From: Isoetes taiwanensis
Lineage: Eukaryota; Streptophyta; Lycopodiopsida; Isoetales; Isoetaceae
Reading direction: 5' to 3'
NCBI GenBank assembly: GCA_021234155.1
Contig: JAJEKV010000005.1
Location: forward strand, 11,573,234-11,637,233
Length of the DNA stretch: 64,000 bases
The notes beneath the pieces were generated by a model that was not told where the DNA came from, made no database searches, and was given only the letters and a program-made list of their open reading frames with translations. How positions within the stretch are numbered: the stretch's first letter is position 1; the number at the start of each line of letters is the position of its first letter. Shown here in pieces: positions 44,466 through 55,420 of this stretch. A program made the position numbers and the translations under genes.

Positions 44466-45690
44466 GGGATTAGGCAACAATTCCCCTACGGAGTCATCAA
44501 GTAGAAAGCCCCACACAGTACCTCTTTATCAATCAGAAATGGGCCTTCCCATGGGCTTTGAAATTTGGATAGATCTTTGCTTAGTGGTCACACAACACCA
44601 ATTGCCCTTCCTCAAATGGATTGACAACCTGTAACTTGTCTTTGATAAGCTTTACTTTACTTTTTTATGCCTCATATTGAAGTCTGCTTTGCTTCTTGTC
44701 TCATCTCTTGCAATTCGCGACAAATCATCCATCCGATTATGCACTTGATTTGGAGTTGGAACTTCTCCTAAATTCTCATAATAAGGTAGCTCCACAAATG
44801 AACACAAAGGAATGTCCAAATGAATAGGCATCCCAGCTTGCACTCCATAAACCAATTCAAATGGTGTAAATCCTAGCCAACTTGTAAGTACACACGGAAA
44901 CTCCATAAGGCACACAATCAAGGCTTCATGCCAATTTCTTTGATTATCCTTCACTGTTTTAGCCAAGATAGCTTTCAAAATTTTATTAGTAGACTCAGCT
45001 TGCCCATTTCCCTGTGGATAATAAGCAGAAGCTTGCACATGTTGAACACCAATCTTTTCTGTTAACTAAGCTACTACTTTCCCCATGAAATGAGTTCCTC
45101 GATCAGACAAAAGAATTGTTGGAACACCAAACCGAGAAATCAAATTGTGATAAAGAAAGCTTTTGTGGTATTTTACGTAGCATGCTTTCTTTGGAATTGC
45201 TTCTACCCACTTTGTAAACATGCATGTGGCTGCCAATATATACTTATGACCTTTGGAAGATGGAGGATTGATAGGCCCAATGTAATCCAATCCCCACATA
45301 TGAAATGGACCAACGCTCAAAATAGGATGGAATGGCATATTATTATGGCATGTTAACTGCTTATGCCTTTGACACTTCTCACATTTGCTAACAAAGTCTC
45401 TAGTATCCTTGTAAAGAGTTGGCCAATAATATCCCCAATGAAGGATCTTCCTAGCTGTGGTTCTGGCTGCAAAATGCCCACGACAATCATGTGCTTCTTG
45501 CAACAAATCATGAGTTTCTGACCCCGGCAACACACCTTAATAAGAGACCTTCCATAGTCCTCTTATAAAGAATAGCTTCATGCACCACATAACCAAATTG
45601 CTTGTACTCTAAGAGCATGCTTTTGTTGCTTTGAAAATGATGAAGGATAAGTCTGATCTTGTAAATACACAGTATATATTGGCATACCAA
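44466..45690 (-). pseudogene. Gypsy integrase (broken)
   Basis: The HHCC zinc finger is visible as H-x-C-x-GHFAARTTARKI ... CEKCQRHKQ, and the core as MWGLDYIGPINP (first Asp), LLSDRGTHF (second Asp) and SAYYPQGNGQAESTNK (Glu). Conserved FELVYGVQAGMPI follows. The C-terminal WEGPFLIDKEV block is out of frame at about 44540. One stop at 45066 lies between the second Asp and the Glu, and frameshifts separate RNase H from the zinc finger. The enzyme would insert element DNA into chromosomes. Confidence 0.88.
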
Positions 45691-47240
45691 AGATCCACGG
45701 TCTCAATGAACCCTTGTAATACTCCATTATCCGGAACTGCTACTGGCTGGTCTGTTTCCTCTTCTATTTCAGCACCACTACTCAAATAGGCACTTGGATT
45801 ATGAGCTCCTTGAGCCATCTTAACATACTTCAACTCAAATTCTTGGATGATAAGAGCCCATCTTGTAAACTTAGGATCTTGGGCAGTCTTATTGTAAATG
45901 CATGGCAATGGGTTCACATCCATATGAATGTAAACATATCTTGAATTCCATTGTGAAGGAAGAAGATAATGTCTAAATTTATTCAAGGCCCACTTCAATG
46001 CCAACCCAAGATGCTCCACATGAGTCCATTTACGCTCTTGTGGAGTTAACAACCCCCTAGCATAGTAGTTCACATCATAATGCTTTTGCTGATTTTTCTG
46101 ACATAGTGTGACAGCCAAAGCTTGCTCCCAAACAGTAAAGAATAAATGAAAAGGCTCACTCATTCTTGGAGGAATCAGCAAAGTTCTCTCTTTCAATTGT
46201 CCAAGGCACCATTCAAATGCTTCTTGAGCGTCCTCCTTCCATCTAGAATTCTGCCCTGGCTTCATACAATCCACAAGTGGCTGGGTTATTTTAGCAAAAT
46301 TGTGCAAATACCTCCTACTAAAACTGAGTTGGCCATATAAGCTTCTCACTTGTGATACATTTGTAGGTGGTTTAACCTTCTCTAAGGCTGCAATCTTACC
46401 ATGATCCACTTGTAATCCATGTTCTGAAACATAATTGCCCAATAGTTTTCCTCCTCTAGTGAAGAAAATACACTTAGCAGGATTCAAACTTATGCCATAC
46501 AATCGGCATCTTTCAAGAACTTTTCTGAGATGATCCAAGTGATCCTTTCTTGGATTCAAAAATACTGTTAAGTCATCTATAAAAACTCTCAAAAAGTCTA
46601 AAATATCATGAAAAGCATATGTCATAGCTCGCTGAAATGTGGCTGGAGCATTTGTGAGACCAAAAGGTAATACCTTATAAGCATAGATGCCAAAAGGTGT
46701 TCGAAAAGCCGTCATTGCTTGATGTGGTGGATAGATTTGGATCTGATTATATCCTGAGTAACCATCCAAGAAAGAATAGGCCTGATTTCCTGCAACAATA
46801 TCCAACAAGGTGTCTATGAATGGTGTAGGAAAATGATCTCTTTTGGTAGCTTTGTTAAGATCCCTGTAATCAATGCATACTTGGATTGAGTTATTTGGCT
46901 TTCTCACTGGTACAATAGAGCTGATCCAATCTGAATTTGGCACTGGTACAATAAATCCGGCCTCCAAAAGCTTCATGACTTCAACCTTTACTTGCTCCTC
47001 TATTGCTGGACTCATTCTCCTTTGAGCTTGTTGGACTGGTTTTGATCCTTGTTTCAAATCAATGGTATGAACCACAACCTCTGGTGGAATGCCTTTCAAT
47101 TCTTTGTAATTTCTTGCCAAAACATCCCTGAATTCTCTTAACAAAGATATCAAATCACGTTCCTCCTCTTGAGTAAGATCGCCTCCAATAGTAACCAATT
47201 CTTCTTGATTTTCTTGAGAAATATTGATGTTCTTGACTGA
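45609..47240 (-). pseudogene. Gypsy reverse transcriptase and RNase H
   Basis: The frame is open from the repeat linker at about 47240 to the stop at 45609. Recognisable blocks are VCIDYRDLNKATKRDHFPTP, YSFLDGYSGYNQI (motif A Asp), FRTPFGIYAYKVLPFGLTNA and the FIDD box in RVFIDDLTVFL. RNase H follows from about residue 345, including HVEHLGLALKWALNKF. RT is intact over its length, making this the longest uninterrupted coding stretch in the window. It is followed by the integrase part in a shifted frame. Confidence 0.92.
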
Positions 47241-47242
47241 AT

Positions 47243-47430
47243 GTGGTGACTGTAATGAATGTGGTGAGTGTGGTGAATGTGGTGATTGTGGTGAATGTGG
47301 TGAGTGTGGTGACGAATGTGGTGATTATGGTGAATGTGGTGCGTATGATAACTGTGGTGACTGTAATGGATGTGGTGGATGTGATGATTGTGATGAATTT
47401 GGTGCATGTGGTGACTGTAATGACTGTGGT
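47243..47430. repeat. In-frame GTGGTGAAT minisatellite in gypsy pol
   Basis: About 190 bases of GAATGTGGTGA/GTGTGGTGA variants. On the minus strand, in the frame shared by protease and RT, it encodes a Ser-Pro-His/Gln linker (SPHSPQSPHSPHSP-type) broken by one TAA at 47325. The plus strand gives a chance Cys/Gly/Glu repeat that is not a gene. Confidence 0.93.
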
Positions 47431-48464
47431 GAATATGGACTGATCTGATTTACCTCATCCTCCAGAATGTGTGCATGCCACCAAGCTGCTTGTCCTTGTA
47501 TAGTGGGCTGATTTTTGTTTACCCCATCCATGCTTGATGTCAAAATCAGCATCTCTACTTGATCTTGATCAATTTCTTGCTGAAATAAACTCTCCCCAAT
47601 GGGTCTTTGAATGGACTCTTCCTGCATGTTCACAAGAGTCTCTTGTAACTCATCTTCACCAATACTTTCAAGTCTTTGGATATACTTATCGGCAACTTGC
47701 TGCTGTAAATGACATATTTCTGAAATTTGGGTACCTTTTAACCACTTGTACAAAGTCTTATCTTCCCTATCACCCATTTCCAAGACATGAAAACAACTAA
47801 GACCTTGCTGCCCTGACACCATAGCATTCTCTTTGCTGATTTCTAACTGCGGGCTGCTCAAAGAAGGATTGCAAAGAAAGGTACCTTTTGCTGATTTCAG
47901 AGGATGATCTATAGTAACCTTGTGTTCCCCTTGAAAGATGTTCATTTCACGCTTCCTCCATGAAGTCTCAGCTTGTACGGCATCTAACCATGTACGGCTC
48001 AACAACAAAGTATAAGTTTCAGCATGCACACTCTCTGGAAATTTCAAAACCATGAAATCCAAGATTGCTTCCACCTCATAAACCTTGCATAAGACATTTC
48101 TTATGACCCCCATAGGCTGCACCTTCATTTGATTGAACGCTTTGAGCATCATAGTCGTCGGTTCCATCATTTTCAATCCAACTTGAAGCATGATGTGGTA
48201 AGGCATTACATTCACTCCACTGCCGGTATCTATGTTGGCCTCTTTGATTAGATATCCATTAATACTCACATCACAAAGAAATGGCCCTGGATCCTTGGAT
48301 TGCCGGGCTGGTGGCTCCATTCTCCTCTTGTCGGTATCATTTGATATGATTTGTTGGATTGAAATTTCTGATTTTGTTCTTCCCCTCTTGTAACAAATTT
48401 GGAGAATAATTGGTTTGAAATATGGTATTTGCATAGATAACGATTGATTTCTAATGTGAACCAT
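47325..48464 (-). pseudogene. Gypsy aspartic protease region with long linker
   Basis: A 379-codon frame contains the retropepsin active site in ANIDTGSGVNVMPYHIM (about residue 75-92) and the flap/second half around YTLLLSRTWLDAV (about 150), as in plant gypsy elements whose usual text is LLGRPWL. It continues in a long low-complexity linker ending in the Ser/Pro/His repeat. A stop at 47325 separates it from RT in the same frame. Gag is absent before residue 1; the start Met is uncertain because the true polyprotein would begin in gag. Confidence 0.85.
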
Positions 48465-49420
48465 TGCACTTCGGTCCCTATCTCCTTAGCACAATAAAAC
48501 AACACGAAGCATGCAAGGTTCATACATTTCATGCACACCTGATATATTATAAGTGTTGAGCATGGCTACACTCAAAATCATTTTTACACTTGATAGATAG
48601 ATACCATGGATTCGAGATAGTGTGACCCTGAGTGTGACCAACATAATGCGCTTCAGGGAAAAAAACAAAACAATATTTTATTGTCGACTGGTTGTTTTAT
48701 GCCATATGTCCTTTGGTCCAACTTAGTCAAATCGACTCTCATATATATCATGCCCTACAATTGAAAATTCCAATGCCTTTGAGATTGAATTGTCGACTAC
48801 GGCTTATCACATTGTATTATAAGTGACCACAACTTCAAGATATGAACTTTACTATCATGTTTTGCAGTGCTTCATCGTGCATGTTATTATTGCATGCATG
48901 CAAAGGAAACATCAAACGCATTATGAAATTTGACAATTGTGGAACTGAAGGTGTTACGAAATTGAATGTGGACTGCAGGAACTTAAGAATGATCTCAATA
49001 TGCAACTGCTTTTCTAGAGAAAAGTCTTTGGACTTACTAACAAAATTCTTTCTATGCCCATAAACACATAAATTGTTTATTGTTTATGTATCAGTCCCAT
49101 GTTGCTGGACATGTAAGAGACTTAAACCAAGCATTTTAAAAGCCATTGTGATTTCCTATTTTTGGTAATGTAATTGTTCTTTTTTCAATCCTTTTACCTC
49201 ACCCTTTGTGTAGTTCCCTTTTATTTAATTCTTTTTTTGCTCAAGCATTAAGAAGGAAGGCTACCATTGAAAGCAAAAGTGAAGCATAACCTCAACTTAT
49301 AGGTTTTTAAGAGAGGGACACAAATGAAATAGGGAAATTTAATGAAATAAAATATGAAGCATAACCCAAACTTACAGGTTTTTAACGATTGCCCAGCAAC
49401 GCTGGGCACTGGTACTAGTA
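48465..49420. other. No gene seen
   Basis: AT-rich sequence without recognised domains. Near 49240-49400 a GAAGCATAACC-AACTTA-AGGTTTTTAA-type text is duplicated (about 49285-49310 and 49357-49385). Confidence 0.5.
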
Positions 49421-51240
49421 TACTTATGACATACGTGAGACGTATATATGTCATATATGTCATTACAAAACTACATATATTATTAGTAGTAGTGTCGTGA
49501 GGTCTGACTTATGACATTTGAGACGTGTGTTATATATGATATATGAATATGTCATATATGTCACTATATTATATTATATATTATGTCAGACTTGAATTAT
49601 GGCATATGAGATTCTTTCAACTCTAATAGGCAATGCAAAGCATAGTCTGCAATAAATTTCAGAACGTTTGTTACCATTTTTGAACCATATTTTCATGACT
49701 ACGATAAGATATATGTCCAGAACCATGGACTCTCTAAATAAAGAAGATGTTTCAATGTCATAGATATATGCTTTATTTTAAGGCTGAGCTGAGATAACAA
49801 AGATTTTGATATAATATATTACAATGAGATACTGCTAAGACAGCCATAACCTCTATCTTTAGCTTCTCTTCTATCATCACACATGAATTTCCATAGCTGT
49901 GTATTACTAGGATATATGCGAGAAGCCACAATATATTGCACAATGTTCTGTGGTTTTGCCATAGCCAAACTAACACAAATCTCTCCGGATTCAGCCACAC
50001 ACCCACGGTACCACTGGATGCCCAAAAGATCATAGCATAATACATAAATTGTATCCCAAGCTTGCTCTCAAAATTGGAGATTTCACTTTTCTTTTGAATT
50101 CAGCGCCTAACCTATTTGGGTTATTGATAGTTTGAGCGTACGAATGCATAAAGATTACTCTAACAACAATGCATAATTTTTCTCGTGACATAAATATTGC
50201 TCCTGTAAAATCGAAGATACAAATCACTATCGGAATTTTTGAAGCGAACCTGCTACAAAAGAGTGCAGAAATATAGTGGATTAGTCCTGATTGCTCCTGT
50301 AAGATCGAACACACAAATTACACTTGTCGAAATTTTTGGAGCGAATCCTGCTGCAAAATGAGTGTCTTATAAGTGCAAGAATATAGTGGAGGATATATGT
50401 AATAAAAACATGCTTAATTTTTTTCGTAGATCTCCGAACCCCTTTCTTCTTCAATGGCTACTGGTTGGTGGTGTCATTTCAACTTTGGAACTATCATTAT
50501 GGCGCACTCTCATCCCAATACGCTTGACCTCCTTGAGTCGCCTCCAACCATTCAACCTCCACCCTTTTATAACCTCAGCCTCTAGCATTCAGTTTCTACA
50601 CCTTAATGAACTTAAAGGTAGGTCTAAGAAGAATGCGATTCCGTCGTCATCTCCACCATCTCCTCCACCTCCTGTAGTACATCCGCCCTCGAGACAAAGG
50701 CACAATTAATTGAGATCCTCAAGAAGATACCAACGGTCGTTATTGCACCATTGGGAAAGCTGCACAACTGCAAAGGCAAACGTGGTGGCAAAGGTTATGC
50801 CTGGGGTGGGCAGTGTATATCCATCAAACAAGCACTCGCAATGAATAAACCCGGTACTAATAGAAGTCTAGTTTTTGCTACAAATAGTACAACAAGAGTT
50901 TGTTGCTACAAATATTAAGCTAATATGATGGGATCAAAATTAACATCTAGTATATATGTATTTAATACAATTGCTATAAAAATAAATCTTACATGATCTA
51001 GATCAAGATTAAGGATCTAATATATATGTATTTATTAAAAAAAAAAATGATAAATTCGTTATATAACATACTAGGAATTTTTTGAAATGTTGTGGTTCAT
51101 ATCAAGCTCTGAAATATTATCAATCTAAATATACTTGAACATAAATAGTCTAGCGTTTGAAGATAAAAAGAATAATGGTATCTTTAGCAACACCAATGAT
51201 GTTTGATCTCACTATCTAAAAAACGTTGTATCTAAAAAAA
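49421..51240 (-). repeat. Three-copy repeat, copy B
   Basis: Lower part (49421-50000) matches copy A directly; 49710-51240 matches copy C (58290-61668) in inverted orientation. Relative to C it lacks about 390 bases at the junction near 50002, where both edges share a GTGTG microhomology. It also lacks the 1.5-kb block present in C at 58500-59990. The inner part contains a duplicated GATTTTACAGGAGCAAT-type phrase (near 50205 and 50290, minus strand). A Pro/Ser-rich plus-strand frame at 50362-50709 is not kept in C. Confidence 0.85.
49819..49995 (-). other. Conserved short peptide in repeat copy B
   Basis: Same frame as in copies A and C: EICVSLAMAKPQNIVQYIVA, then YPSNTQLWKFMCDDRREAKD and GYGCLSSISL with the same stop. 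Upstream it is fused, through the deletion, to frame text from the 50.0-kb side. Unrecognised protein. Confidence 0.5.
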
Positions 51241-51814
51241 ATTTGTATCTAACATTATCTCTTACCTCTAAAATTCCCTTAGATTCTGTCAATATTTATT
51301 GAATTCCTTGTGTCGTGGAATTCTTTGTCCCTTGCCTTGGAAGTTCAAATTTTGTTTTTTGTAAAACAGGATTGCGAGCCCATGTTGCCTTTCAGCACAA
51401 GCTTAGACTTCAAATAATAGATTCAATATGTAATGCCCAGTATAGACTTCAATCATAGATATGTCAAATATGTTATCTGAACATCTAGAACTATTTGCGT
51501 GTTGATGATATTTGAAGAGATAAAAGTAGATGTATCATGCATGACCTAATTTTGTAAGTACAAACGTGCTCACATATGAATAGCCATCCTCTTTGAGGAT
51601 TCCACTTGTCAATGTTAGCAAATGATTAGCATAGTTATCTAAATAAACATTGAAATCCTTGTCAACTGTGGGGGATGGTTTGGGTATGATTAGAATATTT
51701 ATAGCATAATAAAGGGATTAGGATGTCTTAACTTACCAGGGAAATCTTGATGTTTGTGATCTTGATGCTCATGAGTTTTAAACTGAAGGAACACATTCTT
51801 TGTGGACAATAAGA
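51241..51814. other. No gene seen
   Basis: AT-rich flank between repeat copy B and R1 copy 3, with no supported coding or repeat signal. Confidence 0.4.
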
Positions 51815-52065
51815 ATATCTAGCATTATAACAGGGTTTTTTTTTTGTGATTTTATACGCTTTTTGGCATGGTTTTCATATGATTTCATAGGCGTATTGCA
51901 CGAGGCATACTAATCAGTACATCTAGAGTGCACCAAGTTTTTGCATGCAATTTGTGCTATTTTTGTTTCATCCTCCTCAATGGTTAAGATCGGAGGGCTT
52001 ACAAAAAAGCCCTCTTTAAATTCAAAAAGATCCAAGGGCTTATAACGAAAGCCCTTTTCTCATGA
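51815..52065 (+). repeat. Repeat R1, copy 3
   Basis: Close inverted match to 5402-5641, including both GGGCTT hairpins and the TAGCATTATAACAGGG edge. Unlike the other two copies it is not within a recognised copia element, which argues that R1 is a mobile repeat of its own. Confidence 0.85.
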
Positions 52066-52099
52066 AAAAACAAAAGGTGAACCATTTCTAGGGTTTCTA

Positions 52100-52180
52100 A
52101 AGGCGTCCGTGGGTGGAGCCAAGGCAAGGCGGCAAGGCCATTATTGTTATAATTTGTGCCCGGGATTTGAACCCAGAGAA
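52100..52180 (-). repeat. SINE-like remnant with tRNA B-box
   Basis: The minus strand has CTGGGTTCAAATCCCGGG (52160-52177), an excellent match to a tRNA T-arm and pol III B-box, followed downstream by GGCTCCACCCACGG. The blocks at 3.3 and 57.5 kb share both motifs. No clear A-box. A captured tRNA pseudogene is the alternative. Confidence 0.5.
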
Positions 52181-52879
52181 AAACCAATACACAGCCCTGC
52201 CTCCTACCGATTGTTTGTAAATTGGCTTTAACTCTTCCCTTAATTCCTCTTTCTGATAAATTGGCTCCTTTCCACAACTCTATGCCAGCAAATTTCCACA
52301 ATTCTATGCCCGACAAATGACTTTGCTTCAATCATCAAAATTACTACCAACGAGTCCGGTGAATCGCCCACAAAGAATCGCCAATGCTCCAAACAATCTG
52401 GCGGGATTTCTCTGCCAGTCTGCGGATCTTCCGACAATGATCTGCCCAAGCTCCCAACAACAGAGTCATCAAAATTAAGCCCACACCGTGAATAAGCCCG
52501 CAAAAGGATTTGCACTGACTAACAACCAAAGAATCTTACGCCTCCTGCCCGGTTTTGCTCACGACGGTTTCCCTCTGGCCGAATCCAAAGCCTCGCTTCA
52601 ATTAGATTCCTCATTCTTGTCGATTCATCCGACCTCTGTTTTTTTCATATCCATCCGTCCACCGACTTCCTTTTTTTTCTTTTTTCATTTCTTGCAACGT
52701 CATCTAAACTTCAACCATTAAAACTAACATTATTTAGATAGTGCTTGAATGCTGGATGCCAATTTCCAACAATTATTACCTCAATCTGATAGTCTGGTGG
52801 GTTCTCCATGTTTGAACTCTTAAGCATGTTTCCCTGATAGGGGACGAGACCATGAAATCGCTATGGAGGCTATCTAAAT

Positions 52880-53560
52880 TGGGGAGGCTAAGCTTTACAG
52901 CAGCCCTTCTGAAAGACGCCAGATAACAGAATCGCATATTCTTGAAATGGGCTTATTGAAGAAAGCGGGAGCTTTAACGACAATTGGACTAGGCGGATGG
53001 GCTTTGCTTGAGGATGGAGACAAGACGCCCGATTCATTTTATGGGTTATCCCTACCCGCCTTCTTTGGGGGCGTTTTCTTGCCACCGCCAATCTCTTGAG
53101 TGTGCGAATGGAGGATAGTAAGAATTGGATACAAGGAAGTTGGATGGGAACTGCTCCCTTTTCTTTACAATGGGATTAAGGAATCAACCGATGCATACTC
53201 TTTCACCAATGCACACTCGGGCTACCATGAGATTGGATTGGAGACCTAGCTTCACAGCACCATGCATGACGGCAGAACCTGCATTGGGAGGTACTATCAC
53301 CTCTGCCTCAAGCATAGAGTTTTCTTTGTACCTATTTCAATCCCGCACACATGATATGCTCCTGCATATATCGCAGAATATTGAGCTTTGGGATCTGGAA
53401 CCACATTAGCATCCCCTGAATTGAAATGACCTCCCCATAGCACTGATCTACCATCCAGCTGCAGCCTCCAACTGTAGAACCTACCTAAAGAAATCGCATA
53501 CATGGCCACTCCTTTACAATTGAATCTTGCATCCAGGTGCTTGTTGTGAGGCAAGATTTG
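52880..53560 (-). pseudogene. RCC1/crinkly-repeat-like protein fragment
   Basis: A minus-strand frame (53554-53297) reads RLQLDGRSVLWGGHFNSGDA, then VVPDPKAQYSAIYAGAYHVC followed by GIE. The spacing of an LDG-x-x-x-x-WG block and an AGAYHVCGI block is that of one blade of RCC1-type or CRINKLY4/ACR4-type seven-bladed repeats. The remaining sequence down to 52880 is in other frames with stops. It is an isolated single blade, probably a gene fragment. No kinase domain is visible, so the parent gene cannot be named. Confidence 0.45.
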
Positions 53561-54071
53561 AAGATGGGAGGAGGAAAAATTGCATCTCAGTGTGCACGTA
53601 CGTGTTTGCTAATTAGATTTTCGGCATTGCATATGGGATACATAAAACGCTTTGTTCTTTTCTTTCATTTTGTTCAATCATTCTTTTTGGTTATTTGATT
53701 ATTTGCCTGCTTCAATATTGCCTTTCCAGATGCAGCTATTGGCATCTACGGTGAGCTCCAAAGAAGGTTTGCACCAAGTCATTCATATGTGTATTAGAAA
53801 TAAATCGGTGTTTTGACTAATTTTCAGTAGCAATCGGGGTTAGTCAGCGGATATTGCTATACAAATGGGAAGCATGTGGACAGCCAAAGATTGTGGTCAC
53901 ATGCAAAAATCAACAAGAAATTTGAGGCTATTATACTCTATCTATCTATATTCTAGTAGAGTGGGTAAAATTTTTATATCAAAGGCATGAATAGTATAGA
54001 GGTTGCAATATCTTAACAGCATTCTTGGATATTGTCTGACTGATGGCTTGCCCATTATTATCAGGAATGAT
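53561..54071. other. No gene seen
   Basis: AT-rich spacer upstream of the LINE 3' end. Nothing recognised. Confidence 0.4.
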
Positions 54072-54114
54072 ATTAGAAGGAAGGAAGGAAGGAAGTTTAT
54101 TTTAACGTCCACGG

Positions 54115-54127
54115 AGGCCAGAGGCCT
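54115..54127 (-). other. LINE 3' UTR stem-loop, 54-kb copy
   Basis: AGGCC pairs with GGCCT around a 3-base loop at the position occupied by AGACC/GGTCT in the 25-kb copy. The two differences fall on paired positions and preserve pairing. Confidence 0.6.
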
Positions 54128-54347
54128 ATGAGACGGTACATGCAGAGAACAAGCAAAAAATCCAAAAACCCCAACACCAAAAACAAACAATGTAACTGTA
54201 CAGTAGAACCCTACTACCGGGATGAGAAAACCCCCACTTGGGAGGAAAAACCCTAACAGTAGGCTCTCAAATACCATGCCCTAGAAGAGCAAGTCGGCGA
54301 CGGCCAAATCTGCAGGGATGTAAGCTCCCGGGCGCTACCATAGGTGA

Positions 54348-54530
54348 TCACGAGTAATTGATGTAGCGGTGTGTCGAGCATCTAAGATCGATTATGCCTT
54401 TGCCGGGACATGGGCATATCTTTGGGCACCGCCGGGCATGGTGCTCATCCTCTATCACGTGCATCTCACAACACCGACATATCCTCTCCTCCCTAGGGAT
54501 CCGTGCCCGCCATTCACCCCCAAATGACAT
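54348..54530 (-). pseudogene. LINE ORF2 C-terminal zinc motif
   Basis: REERICRCCEMHVIEDEHHA followed by RRCP gives the C-x-x-C ... H ... C arrangement of the zf-RVT type domain found after LINE reverse transcriptases, thought to help target or RNA binding. The 17-kb copy has the related RLCACC. Confidence 0.75.
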
Positions 54531-54908
54531 GTTTCAATTAGAGGTAATGGGAACCCGCCCTTATGGCAGCAATAGCAGCACCGCTCGACCAAAGCCCTAA
54601 ACGGGTGTGCTCTCCTCGCCCGATCCACAAAGATCTATCGACAACAACGCATTTTGCCTTTGCATATAAAGCCTTCCGGCCCGCGGCTCTCCCTCTCCAC
54701 ACACTCATCCCGGCATGTTAGTAATGAAATCAATTCCCGGATACTTGAAGCTCCGCACCATCTCCACTTCCTGTCCCCAGTAATATAACTCCCGGGATAG
54801 GGTGTTGCGAGGGGCGGGATCGCGAGAAGCTTAGTTTTGTGCAAATTCTTGTCATTCCGTTGCCCCCCACGAGAACCCATCGAGGGCATCCAAATGTTCT
54901 TTTGCATA

Positions 54909-55420
54909 CTACTCGGCCGTGTGGGCTAGCAAAGCTACATCATCCGCATATAATAACTGGCTCACAGAGGTCGCATCAGATAATTGCACCCCGGCTCCCC
55001 CATGGTGCTGCATCCACGTCTCCAAGCTATCAATGTACAACCCAAACAGCGTTGGAGACAACGGGCAGCCCCGCTTAACTCCCATAGTGCTAGCTACCCG
55101 CCGATCTTCATAAAGGCGTGGCGGCATAAATCCCATCATAAAGCCGATGCACCCCATTCTCGCAACTCCCCGTGGAACTCGTAATTCTTGCAACCTCTGC
55201 CACAGCATGTCTCTGGGGACGGTATCATATGCAGTCTTAAAATCTACAAAGCAGCAATACGTCCTGTCGCGCATTGCGGCTTGCCTCCATCAACACTCTC
55301 AAAGTGAAGATATGGCTCTGGATTAGGAGGAGTGAGCTGGGCGAAAGCCCGCTGCCAATTGCCCGCACCCCCCTCCTCCCACTTAGTGAGTTTCTTCTCC
55401 CACCACCGCCGGAGCTTTGC
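54909..55420 (-). pseudogene. LINE reverse transcriptase core
   Basis: The frame contains CCFVDFKTAYDTVPRDMLW (motif A with catalytic Asp), GVKRGCPLSPTLFGLYIDSL (motif B) and QLLYADDVALLAH (motif C, YADD box). All three catalytic aspartates are present. A frameshift upstream near 55270 separates it from FTLRVLMEASRNARQD. The N-terminal fingers are decayed. It would reverse-transcribe LINE RNA at the nicked target. Confidence 0.9.

Larger units (their letters stand above)
44466..48464 (-). mobile_element. Ty3/gypsy retrotransposon pol, degenerate
   Basis: The minus strand shows protease, reverse transcriptase, RNase H, integrase zinc finger, integrase core and a chromatin-side C-terminus in the Ty3/gypsy order. 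Protease, RT and most of integrase are in the same frame, interrupted by single stops (47325, 45609, 45066) and a pair of compensating frameshifts near 45690 and 45535. No gag is found upstream of 48464 and no LTR is recognised, so the copy is truncated at least on its 5' side. Confidence 0.9.

Noticed and set aside
47224-47448. Cys-rich repeat peptide on the plus strand (ECGDCGE type)
   Set aside because: It is the reverse reading of the minisatellite inside gypsy pol and has no flanking coding signal.
50362-50709. Plus-strand Pro/Ser-rich protein in repeat copy B
   Set aside because: The frame is not conserved in copy C and lies opposite to the conserved peptide.
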